Positions 34,286-43,367 are shown, counted from the stretch's first letter. The stretch: DNA of 61,559 nucleotides from JABWCK01 sp043822385 (GCA_043822385.1 JBDRBT010000013.1:1-61559); one strand, 5' to 3'. Numbers and translations are program-made. The notes: generated by a model not told the origin, from the letters alone.

Positions 34286-34849
34286 TTACTGTTGTTGCTT
34301 GTTTTTATCTTTTTGTAATACTATTTGAATGAGTTTGTCTGCAACTCCTTCAGCATCGTATTTTTCCGTATCTATTATTGTAGCGTAATCTGGTTGTTTT
34401 AGTTCTATTCCGTACAGTTTTTGGTATCTGTGCTTGTTTTCAGAGTCTCTGTATTGAATTTCTTTCAGTGCTTCTTCGTAAGAACAATTATTTCTTTTTG
34501 CTATTCTTTCAGCGCGTACTGGTTGTTGAGCTGTAAGCCAGAAGCAATACTCGATGTTTGGTTTTTTTACTCCTAGTTTTTCAGCTACTAACGGCAGGAA
34601 TACCGCCAAGCGGGTTCCTACCACAACGTTATCGTTTTCAAGCAGGAACTGGATTTGTTTTTTATCCAGCAAGTAATCATACTCGTCGTTAGTTTTAGCT
34701 TTCTCGTGAATTTCCATTAAGGTTATTCCTAGTTCTTGTGATAGTTCTTTGAAAGTGTAGTTGTATTCCTTCAATCCAAGCTTGGTTGAAACTAGGTTTG
34801 TTACGGTAGTATTACCACAGCCAGTGAAACCAGATATTACTATTCTCAT
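34286..34849 (-). CDS. cmk: Archaeal cytidylate kinase
   Basis: 187 residues. Phosphorylates CMP/dCMP. P-loop is GFTGCGNTT (7-15): the family's archaeal branch often has Thr where others have Lys, and here that position is Asn13. The rest (KAKTNDEYDYLLDKKQ, GTRLAVFLP, FWLTAQQPVRAERIAKRN, YRDSENKHRYQKLYGI) matches archaeal Cmk. Stop overlaps rpl34e context as usual. Confidence 0.9.
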   Translation of the reverse strand: MRIVISGFTGCGNTTVTNLVSTKLGLKEYNYTFKELSQELGITLMEIHEKAKTNDEYDYLLDKKQIQFLLENDNVVVGTRLAVFLPLVAEKLGVKKPNIEYCFWLTAQQPVRAERIAKRNNCSYEEALKEIQYRDSENKHRYQKLYGIELKQPDYATIIDTEKYDAEGVADKLIQIVLQKDKNKQQQ

Positions 34850-35178
34850 TTCAAACGCATTTTCTTTATGTATTTCAAGTGAGCGAGAGACACGTCGTCT
34901 TCACCTATTATTCCGGTTTGCAGCCTGGTTTTTTCCTTAACTAGCGCAGACACACAGTTAGAGCATAATACCCCCCCGAATTTTCTTTCAGGTCTCTTTT
35001 TAGTTTTAGGTAACTTGCTTAATTGTGACCCTGTTTTTTTTGGTACGCCGAATAATTTTCTTCCGCACAAGCCGCATATTGCTGCTGACGGTTTTTTTGG
35101 TTGTCTTATTATCGTCCTGTTTCCAGTTGGCGTTTTTCTGTATCTTCCTTTTAATTTTTTCTTCATCAGTTTAGCCAT
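34846..35178 (-). CDS. rpl34e: Ribosomal protein L34e (eL34)
   Basis: 110 residues. Zinc ribbon CGLCG...CSNC with the central KTKKRPERKFGGVL identifies L34e. Overlaps cmk by 4 bp. Confidence 0.95.
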   Translation of the reverse strand: MAKLMKKKLKGRYRKTPTGNRTIIRQPKKPSAAICGLCGRKLFGVPKKTGSQLSKLPKTKKRPERKFGGVLCSNCVSALVKEKTRLQTGIIGEDDVSLAHLKYIKKMRLK

Positions 35179-35225
35179 TTGAGTAGACCTCCCGTAAATA
35201 GAATTAAGAATAGTAAATACTTGAC

Positions 35226-35720
35226 TTATTGTTTTTTATTTATTCTGCTTACCACGCTTTGAAGGATTATTCCAAAGGGAATAGCGGCTACTATAAATAA
35301 GCCTCTAGCTCCGTACGTAGCTTCTTTGAACACGTTTAAGGCGAATAAAGCATTAAAATGAATGTCGAAAGGAAGTAATATCGTGTATTCAGGGTATAGC
35401 GCAGGTAAAACGAAGGAATAAAGAATTATGTACAAGGGTAAGGTGAATATGAGTGTTTTGAATGACATCATCATCATTCCGCTCATTTTCTTCATCATTT
35501 CGTCGTTTTTAGCTAGAAGTTGGTTTAATTCTGCTTCGTTTTTTTCTTTTTGTGCTTTCTTTATTGCTGCATTCCACTCGTTTATTTCTTTTTGAATAGC
35601 TTGCGTTTCGTTTCTTTTTCCATACTTGAATAAAATAGCGTTATTAACGATTGTAATTAGTAGAGTTAGAACTATTATCGAAGTAGTGTCATCTATTCCC
35701 GCTATTGCTTGCAAAAACAT
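35226..35720 (-). CDS. YidC/EMC3-like insertase (DUF106)
   Basis: 164 residues. N-terminal helix, a cytoplasmic coiled coil (about 38-75, QAIQKEINEWNAAIKKAQ), then two or three hydrophobic helices with a Met-rich stretch (KKMSGMMMMSFKTL). This is the archaeal DUF106/TMCO1-EMC3 family that helps insert membrane proteins. It lies 4 bp after secY; the adenylate kinase often found between them is absent. Confidence 0.92.
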   Translation of the reverse strand: MFLQAIAGIDDTTSIIVLTLLITIVNNAILFKYGKRNETQAIQKEINEWNAAIKKAQKEKNEAELNQLLAKNDEMMKKMSGMMMMSFKTLIFTLPLYIILYSFVLPALYPEYTILLPFDIHFNALFALNVFKEATYGARGLFIVAAIPFGIILQSVVSRINKKQ

Positions 35721-35724
35721 TATT

Positions 35725-37155
35725 TTACCTCACTATATTTTTAAGAACCGGGTATAACTCAAATAATTGTTGTTGAGCTAAGTCTTCATAAAACCTGTAA
35801 ACTATTCCTACTGTAAGTAGTATTCCTGTTCCAGTTCCTAACGCCCCAGTTACGTCCGCGAACCAAGCTAGTATTCCCACGAAAATACTCCCTAAAATAG
35901 TTATTATTGGAATGTATTTCTCCAGGATTTTCTCTGTTATTCGCGGGTCTGGCCTGAATCCAGGTATTTGCAATCCGCTTTGTTCTAATTGCTTTGCCAC
36001 GTCGCGCGAGCCCATACCCGTGCTCTCAATCCAGAAGTAACCGAATATTACGCAGAGTATTACCAACGCAATGCCGTAAGTAAACATGTGCGTTATTTCG
36101 CGAGGCGTGAGTATTATGCGCAAGTAGTTTTCATAGCCTCCTACTAACAACGGGGAAGGCAAGGCTGTAACAAAGTAAGCTAAACCGTCTATTGGCTGGT
36201 TGTTTTGGTACGTTCCTAAAACCCCTATTCCTGCTCCTGACAAGAATAATCCGAATAATTGAATGTTAAGCAGTAACGCTGATGCTAAGATTACAGGAAT
36301 ATTTGATACGTACAAGAATTTTATTGGGTACCTAGCGCCTAAACCCCTGGCTTTACCGTAAGCTAGTGGTAGTTCTATTTTCATTCCTTCAACGTATACC
36401 ACCACCAAGAATACGGCTATAGTGAATAGTATTGGCACTAAGTTCCAGAACGCGGTTACTACGTCTCCGCTTGCTATTAATGTTATTGCGCCAGGAATTA
36501 AGCCTGAAGGCATTCCTGTTGGCGTAAGCACTAGAGAGAAGGCTCCCACGAATATTGCTTGAGATACTCCTGCTGCAATGAATAAACTGATTCCTGAACC
36601 TATTCCGTAGCGTTGTACTACTTCATCCAAGTAAATTAAGATTATTGAGCCTCCTGCTAGTTGCAGTGCTACTATTAATTGAGTTATGAAAACGCTCCCG
36701 AACAATGGAGGCAAGCCTGAGCTGCCAGCTCCTGCTGCAGTAATGTAATTAGAGAAAACGTAAATGAATGCTTCGCCAAAACTCAGTAGTATAGCGAGAG
36801 TTTTTTGCAGTCCTTGAAAAATGATTTTGTCTTCCTGTTTGCTGAAGTCTAGGCTGATTAAGCCGCTTCCTTTAGCTAGTTGCAGGAAAATGCTTGCTAA
36901 CACGATTGGACCTATTCCTGCAGTAATCAAACTACCTGTTTTAGATCCAAGTAAAATATCGAGTCTCTGGAATACTTGCACTCTGTCGCTATCTAGCCCT
37001 ATTGGAAAGATTTGCCCTAAAACAAAGAATATACCTAGAATTAATGCGGTCCATAACAACTTGTCTTTTAGTGAAGGAGGGTAATCTGGTTTTTTTACTT
37101 CCGGCAGTAACCCCATTATTGGTTGCAGGCTTCTTAATGCGTCCGTGAAACTCAT
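35725..37155 (-). CDS. secY: Preprotein translocase subunit SecY
   Basis: 476 residues with ten hydrophobic helices. The plug region and lateral-gate helices are present: GIGPIVLASIFLQL, DEVVQRYGIGSGISLFIAAG, VYVEGMKIELPLAYG and YFWIESTGMGSRDVAKQLEQSGLQIPGFR. Core of the Sec channel. Sits 64 bp after rpl15. Confidence 0.97.
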   Translation of the reverse strand: MSFTDALRSLQPIMGLLPEVKKPDYPPSLKDKLLWTALILGIFFVLGQIFPIGLDSDRVQVFQRLDILLGSKTGSLITAGIGPIVLASIFLQLAKGSGLISLDFSKQEDKIIFQGLQKTLAILLSFGEAFIYVFSNYITAAGAGSSGLPPLFGSVFITQLIVALQLAGGSIILIYLDEVVQRYGIGSGISLFIAAGVSQAIFVGAFSLVLTPTGMPSGLIPGAITLIASGDVVTAFWNLVPILFTIAVFLVVVYVEGMKIELPLAYGKARGLGARYPIKFLYVSNIPVILASALLLNIQLFGLFLSGAGIGVLGTYQNNQPIDGLAYFVTALPSPLLVGGYENYLRIILTPREITHMFTYGIALVILCVIFGYFWIESTGMGSRDVAKQLEQSGLQIPGFRPDPRITEKILEKYIPIITILGSIFVGILAWFADVTGALGTGTGILLTVGIVYRFYEDLAQQQLFELYPVLKNIVR

Positions 37156-37219
37156 TTTAGTGCTACAGCTCTTCTTTTTGAAAAGAAATTATTGAGTTGT
37201 TTAATAAAAACAATCGCTT

Positions 37220-37642
37220 TCAGCTTGTTTGTTCAGTTGTAATTCCGAGTGCGTTTAGTTTTTCAATTGTTTTTTTAGTAAAACTAGTTGCTTTGATTAC
37301 TTTTAATTTGTGTTTTAGAGTGCCGTTTGATAGTACCTTGGTTTTCTTCAGGGTTAACTCGTTGTTTTCTGGTTTTAATACTCCTTTTTCAAGCAAGCAA
37401 TCGAGTTGTTTCAAGCTTATTTCCTTCAAGTTTTTAGCGTTAGGGTTGTTGAAACCACTTAATCCTTTGTTTTTCTTGTTAGTTCCAACTGTTTTGATTG
37501 TGCGCAGCCAGTGGTGTTTTCTTGCTCCAGCATTTCCTACTCCGCCCTTGTTTCCTTTACCTCTTCGGTTTTTAGTGTTTCCACCGCCGAAAGTGCGGTT
37601 GGCGTAGTGTTTTCTTTTCCTGGTTTTTATTCGTTTAGCCAT
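37220..37642 (-). CDS. rpl15: Ribosomal protein L15 (uL15)
   Basis: 140 residues from ATG 37642. GGGNTKNRRGKGNKGGVGNAGARKHHW is the loop of uL15. A TIG start four codons earlier is not needed. Confidence 0.95.
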   Translation of the reverse strand: MAKRIKTRKRKHYANRTFGGGNTKNRRGKGNKGGVGNAGARKHHWLRTIKTVGTNKKNKGLSGFNNPNAKNLKEISLKQLDCLLEKGVLKPENNELTLKKTKVLSNGTLKHKLKVIKATSFTKKTIEKLNALGITTEQTS

Positions 37643-37650
37643 TTTCGCAA

Positions 37651-37983
37651 TCACAACATTCTGTTTATTAATTCGTTTATTTTTTCTTTCCTGTTTCCTA
37701 ACGCTCCCTTAGGGTATTGTTTTTTTATTGAGCCTTTAAACCCGTTTTTAGGCGGTTTTAGCCTGAATGGTGGCTTGCCTAAAGCCTCGAGTTTCTTTTT
37801 AGTTTCTTCGTTAATTTCCCCCCAAGTAACGTAATCTTTTATTCTCTGGAGAGTTCCCTTTAAGTTTTCACTTTCTTTTACTAGGACGCAGTGATTTTTT
37901 CTTGTTAAGCAGAGTTGCGTTAACGCGTCTTTCGTTTTGTAGTTTACGCCTATTATTCCTCTTACTCTGATTATTGCGCGCAT
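37651..37983 (-). CDS. rpl30: Ribosomal protein L30 (uL30)
   Basis: 110 residues. IIRVRGIIGVNYKTKDALTQLCLTRKNHCVLVK followed by KDYVTWGEI and KPPFRLKPPKNGFKGSIKK match archaeal L30 with its long C-terminus. Confidence 0.95.
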   Translation of the reverse strand: MRAIIRVRGIIGVNYKTKDALTQLCLTRKNHCVLVKESENLKGTLQRIKDYVTWGEINEETKKKLEALGKPPFRLKPPKNGFKGSIKKQYPKGALGNRKEKINELINRML

Positions 37984-37985
37984 TT

Positions 37986-38612
37986 TTACTTAGCACCCTT
38001 GAATTCGTTTAACGAGTTTAAAGCATGAATTGTTGCTAGAACCATGTTCAAGACGTTTCTAGTTCTTCCTTTAGTGAAAGTCCAAGCATCTTGTATTCCT
38101 GCTAGCGTTAGTACTTTTCTTGATACTTCCCCCGCTACCAAGCCTACTCCACGTGGAGCTGGCTTTATCATTATTTGAGTTGAACCGCTTTTTCCAAAAG
38201 CATTTCCTACTATTGAATTTGTTAAGTCTCCACTATCTTCCCATGAACCGCTTCCTAGTTTTACTCTAATTAAGTTTAATTTAGCTTTTTTTTGCGCAAC
38301 TCTTATTGCTCCCCTAGTTTCAGCTGCTTTTCCAACGCCTACTCCCACGAAACCGTTTTTGTTGCCTATAACTACTACCGCCCTCATTTTTTGTTTTCTT
38401 CCGTAAGCAGTCATTCTTTGCGTGCTCTTTATTTCTATTACTTCCTCGCTTATTTCAGGAAGCAAGTAGTCTATTATTTCTGATTCAAGAATTTTTTTCT
38501 TAGAATCGAATACTTGGTTTAAGTCGGTTATTTCTCCCGCTAAAACCTTTTTTCCTAACTCGGTTTTTGGAATCCATTCGATTTTTTTTGCTTCCCTTTC
38601 GTATTCTCTCAT
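37986..38612 (-). CDS. rps5: Ribosomal protein S5 (uS5)
   Basis: 208 residues. The S5 motif RMTAYGRKQKMRAVVVIGNKNGFVGVGVGKA and GSTQIMIKPAPRGVGLVAGEVSRKVLTLAGI are clear. Confidence 0.97.
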   Translation of the reverse strand: MREYEREAKKIEWIPKTELGKKVLAGEITDLNQVFDSKKKILESEIIDYLLPEISEEVIEIKSTQRMTAYGRKQKMRAVVVIGNKNGFVGVGVGKAAETRGAIRVAQKKAKLNLIRVKLGSGSWEDSGDLTNSIVGNAFGKSGSTQIMIKPAPRGVGLVAGEVSRKVLTLAGIQDAWTFTKGRTRNVLNMVLATIHALNSLNEFKGAK

Positions 38613-38616
38613 TTAA

Positions 38617-39117
38617 TCACTTTAATTGTTGTATTATTTTGCTTTTAGCTTCAGCAACACTTGTTTCTTGCTTTAAGTGTTTTCCAGTTAATCTGTCTTC
38701 GCTAGGTAGTATTTCTTGCGAGTAATTGCTTTTCAATCCCGCATCTACCGCGCCTTTTTGTGCTGCAAATATTACGCTTCCTTTAATTACTGGGTAAAGC
38801 CCTAAGTCTAATACTAATTCTTTTACGCCTTTGCTTAATGCTTTTTTTCCAGCAAGAAAACCAGTTAAGTAAGCTGAAGGAGTGTTGCTTTTTCCTTTGA
38901 ATCCGTACTTGTTTAATTCTTTTGAACTAGTTGAAGTAATAGTTTTATCGCCTTTTTCATCAAAAACTACGATTTGCGCTATTATGTACGCGTTTGTTTT
39001 TCTCACTACTAGTCTTGGTTTTTCGCTTTTTAGCAAGGCGAGTCTCTTTGCGTAATTAGTTTTTTCTTTTCTGCGCCTTTTGAAGTGAACTGTGTATGTT
39101 GGTCCTGTTGCTTTCAT
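38617..39117 (-). CDS. rpl18: Ribosomal protein L18 (uL18)
   Basis: 166 residues. FKRRRKEKTNYAKRLALLKSEKPRLVVRKTNAYIIAQIV is the 5S rRNA-binding region; GNTPSAYLTGFLAGKKAL-like segment follows. Confidence 0.96.
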   Translation of the reverse strand: MKATGPTYTVHFKRRRKEKTNYAKRLALLKSEKPRLVVRKTNAYIIAQIVVFDEKGDKTITSTSSKELNKYGFKGKSNTPSAYLTGFLAGKKALSKGVKELVLDLGLYPVIKGSVIFAAQKGAVDAGLKSNYSQEILPSEDRLTGKHLKQETSVAEAKSKIIQQLK

Positions 39118-39124
39118 TTTAAAA

Positions 39125-39559
39125 TCACTTTAATAATTTTTTTTCATTCAAGTAACTCAACAATTGTTTTTTGTTGTCGAATGATCCTCCTTTAATTCTG
39201 GAGTATATTTTTCTCTTAGCTCCGTCTACTAGCGAGCTTGAAATACTTTCAAGAAGTTTCCTTTGGCTTCTTACTCTTGAAATCCACCTTTTTTTTCTTG
39301 ATATAATCGCATATTTTTTTCCGAACTTGCTTCCTGGGCCTATTCTTCTCCCAAGTTTTTTTCGGGCTTGTTTTATTTTAGCTTTTCCTCGGCCTACGCC
39401 TTTTTTTTGTGTTGCTTTTATTGCGCCTTCTTTAATGAGTGCTTTCACGTCTTCAGTGGTTAGTGCTTCAGCTGCTTTTTTCGCATCAAGTATTTTAATG
39501 TGACTTTCGCCTATTTTCAGTACTTTTGAAGCAAGCCGTCTTATTGTTTTTAAACTCAT
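39125..39559 (-). CDS. rpl19e: Ribosomal protein L19e (eL19)
   Basis: 144 residues. MSLKTIRRLASKVLKIGESHIKI and KKGVGRGKAKIKQARKKLGRRIGPGSKFGKKYA are the eL19 signature. Overlaps rpl32e by 4 bp. Confidence 0.96.
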   Translation of the reverse strand: MSLKTIRRLASKVLKIGESHIKILDAKKAAEALTTEDVKALIKEGAIKATQKKGVGRGKAKIKQARKKLGRRIGPGSKFGKKYAIISRKKRWISRVRSQRKLLESISSSLVDGAKRKIYSRIKGGSFDNKKQLLSYLNEKKLLK

Positions 39560-40068
39560 TTAACATCACGGTTAGTTTTAACTGGTTTTTCTTTTTTAGG
39601 TTCTTCCTTTGTTTCTACTGGTTTTTTTTCCTCAATTTTTTCTGCTTTAATCTCTTTTTTTACTTCTTCTTTCTTGATTTCTTTCTTTACTTCTTTTGAC
39701 TTGAATTTTTTTGTTTTTGGATTCAGTACTTTCAAACCAAGTTTTTTCGCTTCTTGAATAATTTCTATTTTCTTTTTGTTTCCAACGCCGCCAGCTATTC
39801 TTATCAAGAGTTTACCTGCGTTTTTCAATTGGCTTGCGTTGTGTACTAGTACTTCCTTCAAGCCGATTGGATGCAAGTGTTTTTCGCTTGTTTTAGTGCC
39901 GTAACCTATTTTTGGTAAAGCGCCTTGTCCGCTTGCAGAAATTCTTTGTTTGTTGTCAATTCCTCTGGGTTTTCTCCAGCCTGTTTGTCTTACTCGCTTT
40001 ATCAAGTCCCAGTTTTGGCGCTTGAATTTAGGCACTCTCTTTATTTTAGCGTACTTGTTTTCAGTCAT
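39556..40068 (-). CDS. rpl32e: Ribosomal protein L32e (eL32) with charged tail
   Basis: 170 residues from ATG 40068. Core FKRQNWDLIKRVRQTGWRKPRGIDNKQR and GYGTKTSEKHLHPIGLKEVLVHNASQL is normal eL32. From about residue 120 a Lys/Glu-rich tail of 50 residues follows, unusual for the family and similar in style to the rps3 tail. Confidence 0.95.
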   Translation of the reverse strand: MTENKYAKIKRVPKFKRQNWDLIKRVRQTGWRKPRGIDNKQRISASGQGALPKIGYGTKTSEKHLHPIGLKEVLVHNASQLKNAGKLLIRIAGGVGNKKKIEIIQEAKKLGLKVLNPKTKKFKSKEVKKEIKKEEVKKEIKAEKIEEKKPVETKEEPKKEKPVKTNRDVK

Positions 40069-40073
40069 TTTTC

Positions 40074-40574
40074 TCACTCGTAATAAATTCCATCTTGGAA
40101 TACTCGGTTGTCTTTAGCGCGTATTTTAGTTACTTTAACTAAGTTTGAAGCGGTTTGAGTTACGTCTTCTTTGTTTATTCCACTAACTAGTATTTCTTGT
40201 CCTTTTACTTCCACTTTCGCTTCCCCGCGTATTTTTGCTTTCCTCGGGGTTTTTTCTCCTAGAAAGTTTTTTACTAGTATTTCTTTTCCTTTTAATTCAA
40301 TAGTAACTGGAAAGTGAGCGTAAACTAAAGCTAGTTTTTTTTCGTATCCTTCGCTTACTCCTTTAATCGCATTTTTAATGTGTGCTTTGATTGTGTTAAC
40401 CATTGCCTTGATTTTTTTAGTTTCTTTTGTTTTGTTTGTTACTTCAATGGTTTTTTCATCTGTTTTTACTTCCAAGTGTTTTGAATTGAATTTTTGTTCT
40501 ACTATCCCCATAGCTCCGCTTACAATGATCTTGCCTTCATCTATTTTGATTGTAATGCCTTGAGGAATATCCAT
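40074..40574 (-). CDS. rpl6: Ribosomal protein L6 (uL6)
   Basis: 166 residues from ATG 40574 (MDIPQGITI). Two L6 repeats are visible, with VYAHFPVTIELKGKEILVKNFLGEKTPRKAKI in the second. Confidence 0.95.
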   Translation of the reverse strand: MDIPQGITIKIDEGKIIVSGAMGIVEQKFNSKHLEVKTDEKTIEVTNKTKETKKIKAMVNTIKAHIKNAIKGVSEGYEKKLALVYAHFPVTIELKGKEILVKNFLGEKTPRKAKIRGEAKVEVKGQEILVSGINKEDVTQTASNLVKVTKIRAKDNRVFQDGIYYE

Positions 40575-40587
40575 TTTTAACCTTTTT

Positions 40588-40974
40588 TTAGTAAACAAAA
40601 CAAATTAATTTTCCGCCTGTTTCTTTTTCTTTCGCTTGCTTGTGGCTCAGTAATCCTTTTGGAGTAGCTACTATTAGCAACCCAATTTCTCTTGCGGGTA
40701 GAAATCGGGTTTCGTATTTTTCCCATTCGTTTTTCCTTACTGGAAACCTTGGTTTTATTGGCCCGCAGCTATTTATTCTTCCCAGCAAAGAAACTTTGTA
40801 TTCTCCGCTTATTGTATTGCTTTCTTTTTCGTATGATTCAATGAAATTGTTTTCTTTCATTATTTCTAGTATTCCTGCGAGTAGTTTTGAAGCTTGTTTT
40901 AGTACAACTTCTTTTTTTCCTTTCTTGTCAGCTAGTTTTAGAACATTTAATGAATTTGCTATTGTATCTACCAT
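40588..40974 (-). CDS. rps8: Ribosomal protein S8 (uS8)
   Basis: 128 residues. DTIANSLNVLKLADKKGKKEVVLKQASKLLAGILEIMKENNFI and the C-terminal LIVATPKGLLSHKQAKEKETGGKLICFVY identify uS8. Confidence 0.96.
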   Translation of the reverse strand: MVDTIANSLNVLKLADKKGKKEVVLKQASKLLAGILEIMKENNFIESYEKESNTISGEYKVSLLGRINSCGPIKPRFPVRKNEWEKYETRFLPAREIGLLIVATPKGLLSHKQAKEKETGGKLICFVY

Positions 40975-40982
40975 AAAAACAC

Positions 40983-41135
40983 CTAATACTTAACAAAGCC
41001 GATTTCCGTGGCTTTTTCTCTGAAGCATTTCCTACAGATTTGCAGCGAATATTTTCTTATTAATCCCTTTGACGCACCGCACAATTTGCACTTTCTATTG
41101 AATCTTTTCTTGAATTTTGATTCCATTTTCTGCAT
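40983..41135 (-). CDS. rps14: Ribosomal protein S14 (uS14), zinc type
   Basis: 50 residues if started at ATG 41135, which abuts the rpl5 TAA; ATG 41126 (47 residues) is in frame and also possible. Zinc motif CKLCG...CRKCFRE with GLIRKYSLQIC is the archaeal uS14 core. Too short for many gene finders. Confidence 0.93.
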   Translation of the reverse strand: MQKMESKFKKRFNRKCKLCGASKGLIRKYSLQICRKCFREKATEIGFVKY

Positions 41136-41633
41136 TTAAACTAGTTCAACTCCAAATTCTTGTTTCATGAATTCTTGAGCTTCTTTTTTTGATACTCTTT
41201 GTTTTTTAGGAATTTTACGCGAAGCAATTCTTCTGCGCAATACTCTTATTCCTGGTTTTTTAAGCGTGATTATTACATCGAAACCAATCATTCCAATGTT
41301 GGGGTCGTATTTTATTCCAGGGTAATCAATGTATTCTTTTACTCCAAAGCCGCAAGTGCCGTAGTCGTCAAAACTGCGTGAATTCATTTTGTTTTCAATT
41401 ACTTTCAAACCTTTTTGTACCACTTCTTTAGCTATTTTTCCTCTTAGAGTGGTTTTTACTCCAATTGGGTCTCCGCGTCTTAGTTTGAAAGTAGGTATTC
41501 TATTGCGTGCTTTAGTTGTAACCGCTTTAGTGCTAGTTATTTTTTCCAGGAGGTTCCTGGCGTTTTCTAGTGCTTGGCCGCCTTCGCCTACTCCAATATT
41601 GAGTGTTACTTTATCTATTGAAACTTTATTCAC
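41136..41633 (-). CDS. rpl5: Ribosomal protein L5 (uL5)
   Basis: 165 residues. TLNIGVGEGGQALENARNLLEKIT and GDPIGVKTTLRGKIAKEVVQK, then DVIITLKKPGIRVLRRRI, identify uL5, which binds 5S rRNA. Confidence 0.96.
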   Translation of the reverse strand: MNKVSIDKVTLNIGVGEGGQALENARNLLEKITSTKAVTTKARNRIPTFKLRRGDPIGVKTTLRGKIAKEVVQKGLKVIENKMNSRSFDDYGTCGFGVKEYIDYPGIKYDPNIGMIGFDVIITLKKPGIRVLRRRIASRKIPKKQRVSKKEAQEFMKQEFGVELV

Positions 41634-41635
41634 TT

Positions 41636-42349
41636 TTATTCACTCTTGAATTTTTCATCTATTGCAAATAAGTAGCTTTTTAACGTAATTTGCTCGCCTT
41701 CGCTGGTTTTTACTTTAACGTTGTCTTCTGTGCCGCCTTTTCTTTCAAGCACTTCTTCAAGTTTTCCCATTGTGCCACTGTTTTTTCCTTTGTAAATAAG
41801 GCACAAAACACCTTTGCTTAGTTTTATTGTGGTTTTTAATTCTTGTTTCGGAATGCTTAATACGAGCGTGTCTCCTACTTTAAAATTGTCTTCTTCTTTT
41901 TCAATTAAGTAATTTCTAGAATCGTGCAAGTTTAACTGGATTTTTCCTTTTTTCGTGGTGGTTTTGCCGATTATTTTGCAATACTTTGTTTTTGTTTCTT
42001 CTGGTTTAATTTCAATTAAGGCTATTGCGCCTTTTTTGGTTGATACGCGGTAGTGTTTCCCTAGTTTTGGTAGTGAAACTACATCCATTAATCCTACTGG
42101 TGTTTTAGCGTTTTTTACTGGGATTCCGTCAATTAAAACGTTTGAATCGTGAAGTATTTTTTTTGCTTGCTTGGAGTTTTCTACTAACTTTAGTTTTTCA
42201 GTTAATAGTTCTGACAACGTTATTGCTTCTTTTGCAGCGTGTTTTCCAGGAATGGTTCGCTTCAGCCACTTAGCTCCTTTTCTAGGCAAGCCGCGGAAAA
42301 CCGTGCTCGCTATTCTTTTTAAGTGTTTTACCATTCCTTTTCTAGCCAT
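41636..42349 (-). CDS. rps4e: Ribosomal protein S4e (eS4)
   Basis: 237 residues. MARKGMVKHLKRIASTVFRGLPRKGAKWLKRTIPGKHAAKEAITLSELL and the S4-like VLIDGIPVKNAKTPVGLMDVV plus the KOW segment identify eS4. Confidence 0.96.
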   Translation of the reverse strand: MARKGMVKHLKRIASTVFRGLPRKGAKWLKRTIPGKHAAKEAITLSELLTEKLKLVENSKQAKKILHDSNVLIDGIPVKNAKTPVGLMDVVSLPKLGKHYRVSTKKGAIALIEIKPEETKTKYCKIIGKTTTKKGKIQLNLHDSRNYLIEKEEDNFKVGDTLVLSIPKQELKTTIKLSKGVLCLIYKGKNSGTMGKLEEVLERKGGTEDNVKVKTSEGEQITLKSYLFAIDEKFKSE

Positions 42350-42699
42350 TATTTACTACCTTTTTCTCTTGAACTTAATTCAATTAGCATTAATTTTGAG
42401 GGGTGGAAACTGATTAATTGTTCTTTACCTCTAGACGTCTTGATCGACAAGCCTTCCAAGAATACTTTAGTTTTCTTGACGTCTACGCGAGCAATTTTAG
42501 CTTCTTTTTTCTTTTGGTTTCCGCGCATTACTCTTACTTTATCGCCTTTTTTTGCGCGCATGCTTCTCTTCTTTTTAGCTTCCTTTAATTGCTTGCTTAA
42601 GTGAATGGTTAACAATTTTTGTTTTTTGTGCAGTGGCAAGTTGTAAAGGGCTTTCCTTTTTTTTCTTGGTTGTTTTGTTTCCTTGTCTTCAAACTTCAT
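42349..42699 (-). CDS. rpl24: Ribosomal protein L24 (uL24)
   Basis: 116 residues. RRSMRAKKGDKVRVMRGNQKKKEAKIARVD-type KOW region and KTKVFLEGLSIKTSRGKE. The archaeal N-terminal basic extension is present. Confidence 0.95.
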   Translation of the reverse strand: MKFEDKETKQPRKKRKALYNLPLHKKQKLLTIHLSKQLKEAKKKRSMRAKKGDKVRVMRGNQKKKEAKIARVDVKKTKVFLEGLSIKTSRGKEQLISFHPSKLMLIELSSREKGSK

Positions 42700-42702
42700 T
42701 TT

Positions 42703-43098
42703 TTACACCACTAGCGAAGCTATAGCAATGACTTTAGGGTAGCGTTCTGCAATTTCTCTTGCTACGGCTCCTTTTATTTCAGTTGCTTTAGGAAGCTTAT
42801 TATCATCAATTAAAACACACGCGTTGTCTTCAAAGCAAACGCGTTGTTTTCCGCGTCTGAATGTTCTTTTTTGTCTTATTATTAGCGCGCGTTCTTTTTT
42901 CTTAACCATTTCTGGTTTTCCTTTCTTTACTGATACTCGGACTACATCTCCTATTCCTGCGCTAGGGTTTCGTCTTAAAGCGGCTTTTGCGCCTATGACG
43001 TTTATTACTTCAACGATTTTTGCTCCGCTATTGTCGCTGCAAGTTAATTTAGTGCCTATAGTTATTCCTTTAGTAATTTTTGCAGTTAATCCGAGCAT
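42703..43098 (-). CDS. rpl14: Ribosomal protein L14 (uL14)
   Basis: 131 residues. KLTCSDNSGAKIVEVINVIG, GIGDVVRVSVKKGKPEMVKKKERALIIRQKR and FEDNACVLIDDNKLPKATEIKG are the uL14 core. Confidence 0.97.
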   Translation of the reverse strand: MLGLTAKITKGITIGTKLTCSDNSGAKIVEVINVIGAKAALRRNPSAGIGDVVRVSVKKGKPEMVKKKERALIIRQKRTFRRGKQRVCFEDNACVLIDDNKLPKATEIKGAVAREIAERYPKVIAIASLVV

Positions 43099-43102
43099 AT
43101 AA

Positions 43103-43363
43103 TCACTTGTTTATTATTTTCGTAACTATGTGAGATTTAGTTTTGCTTATTTTTCTAGTTTCGTTTATTTCCACTAAGTCGCCTTGTTTTACTTGCATTC
43201 CTTCTGGAATGTGAGCATGAATTTTAGAGCGTCTTTTTTCAAGTCGTTCGTATTTTGGGTTTTTGTATTCGTAGTCGATTCTTACTGTAGCGGTTTTCTT
43301 TGCTTTAGTGCTAGTTACTATTCCAGTTCTTACTGCGCCCCTAGTTGCTTTTTTTAGTTCCAC
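43103..43363 (-). CDS. rps17: Ribosomal protein S17 (uS17)
   Basis: 86 residues, slightly short. GIVTSTKAKKTATVRIDYEYKNPKYERLEKRRSKIHAHIP and KQGDLVEINETRKISKTKSHIV identify uS17. 4 bp after rnp1. Confidence 0.95.
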   Translation of the reverse strand: MELKKATRGAVRTGIVTSTKAKKTATVRIDYEYKNPKYERLEKRRSKIHAHIPEGMQVKQGDLVEINETRKISKTKSHIVTKIINK

Positions 43364-43367
43364 TTTT

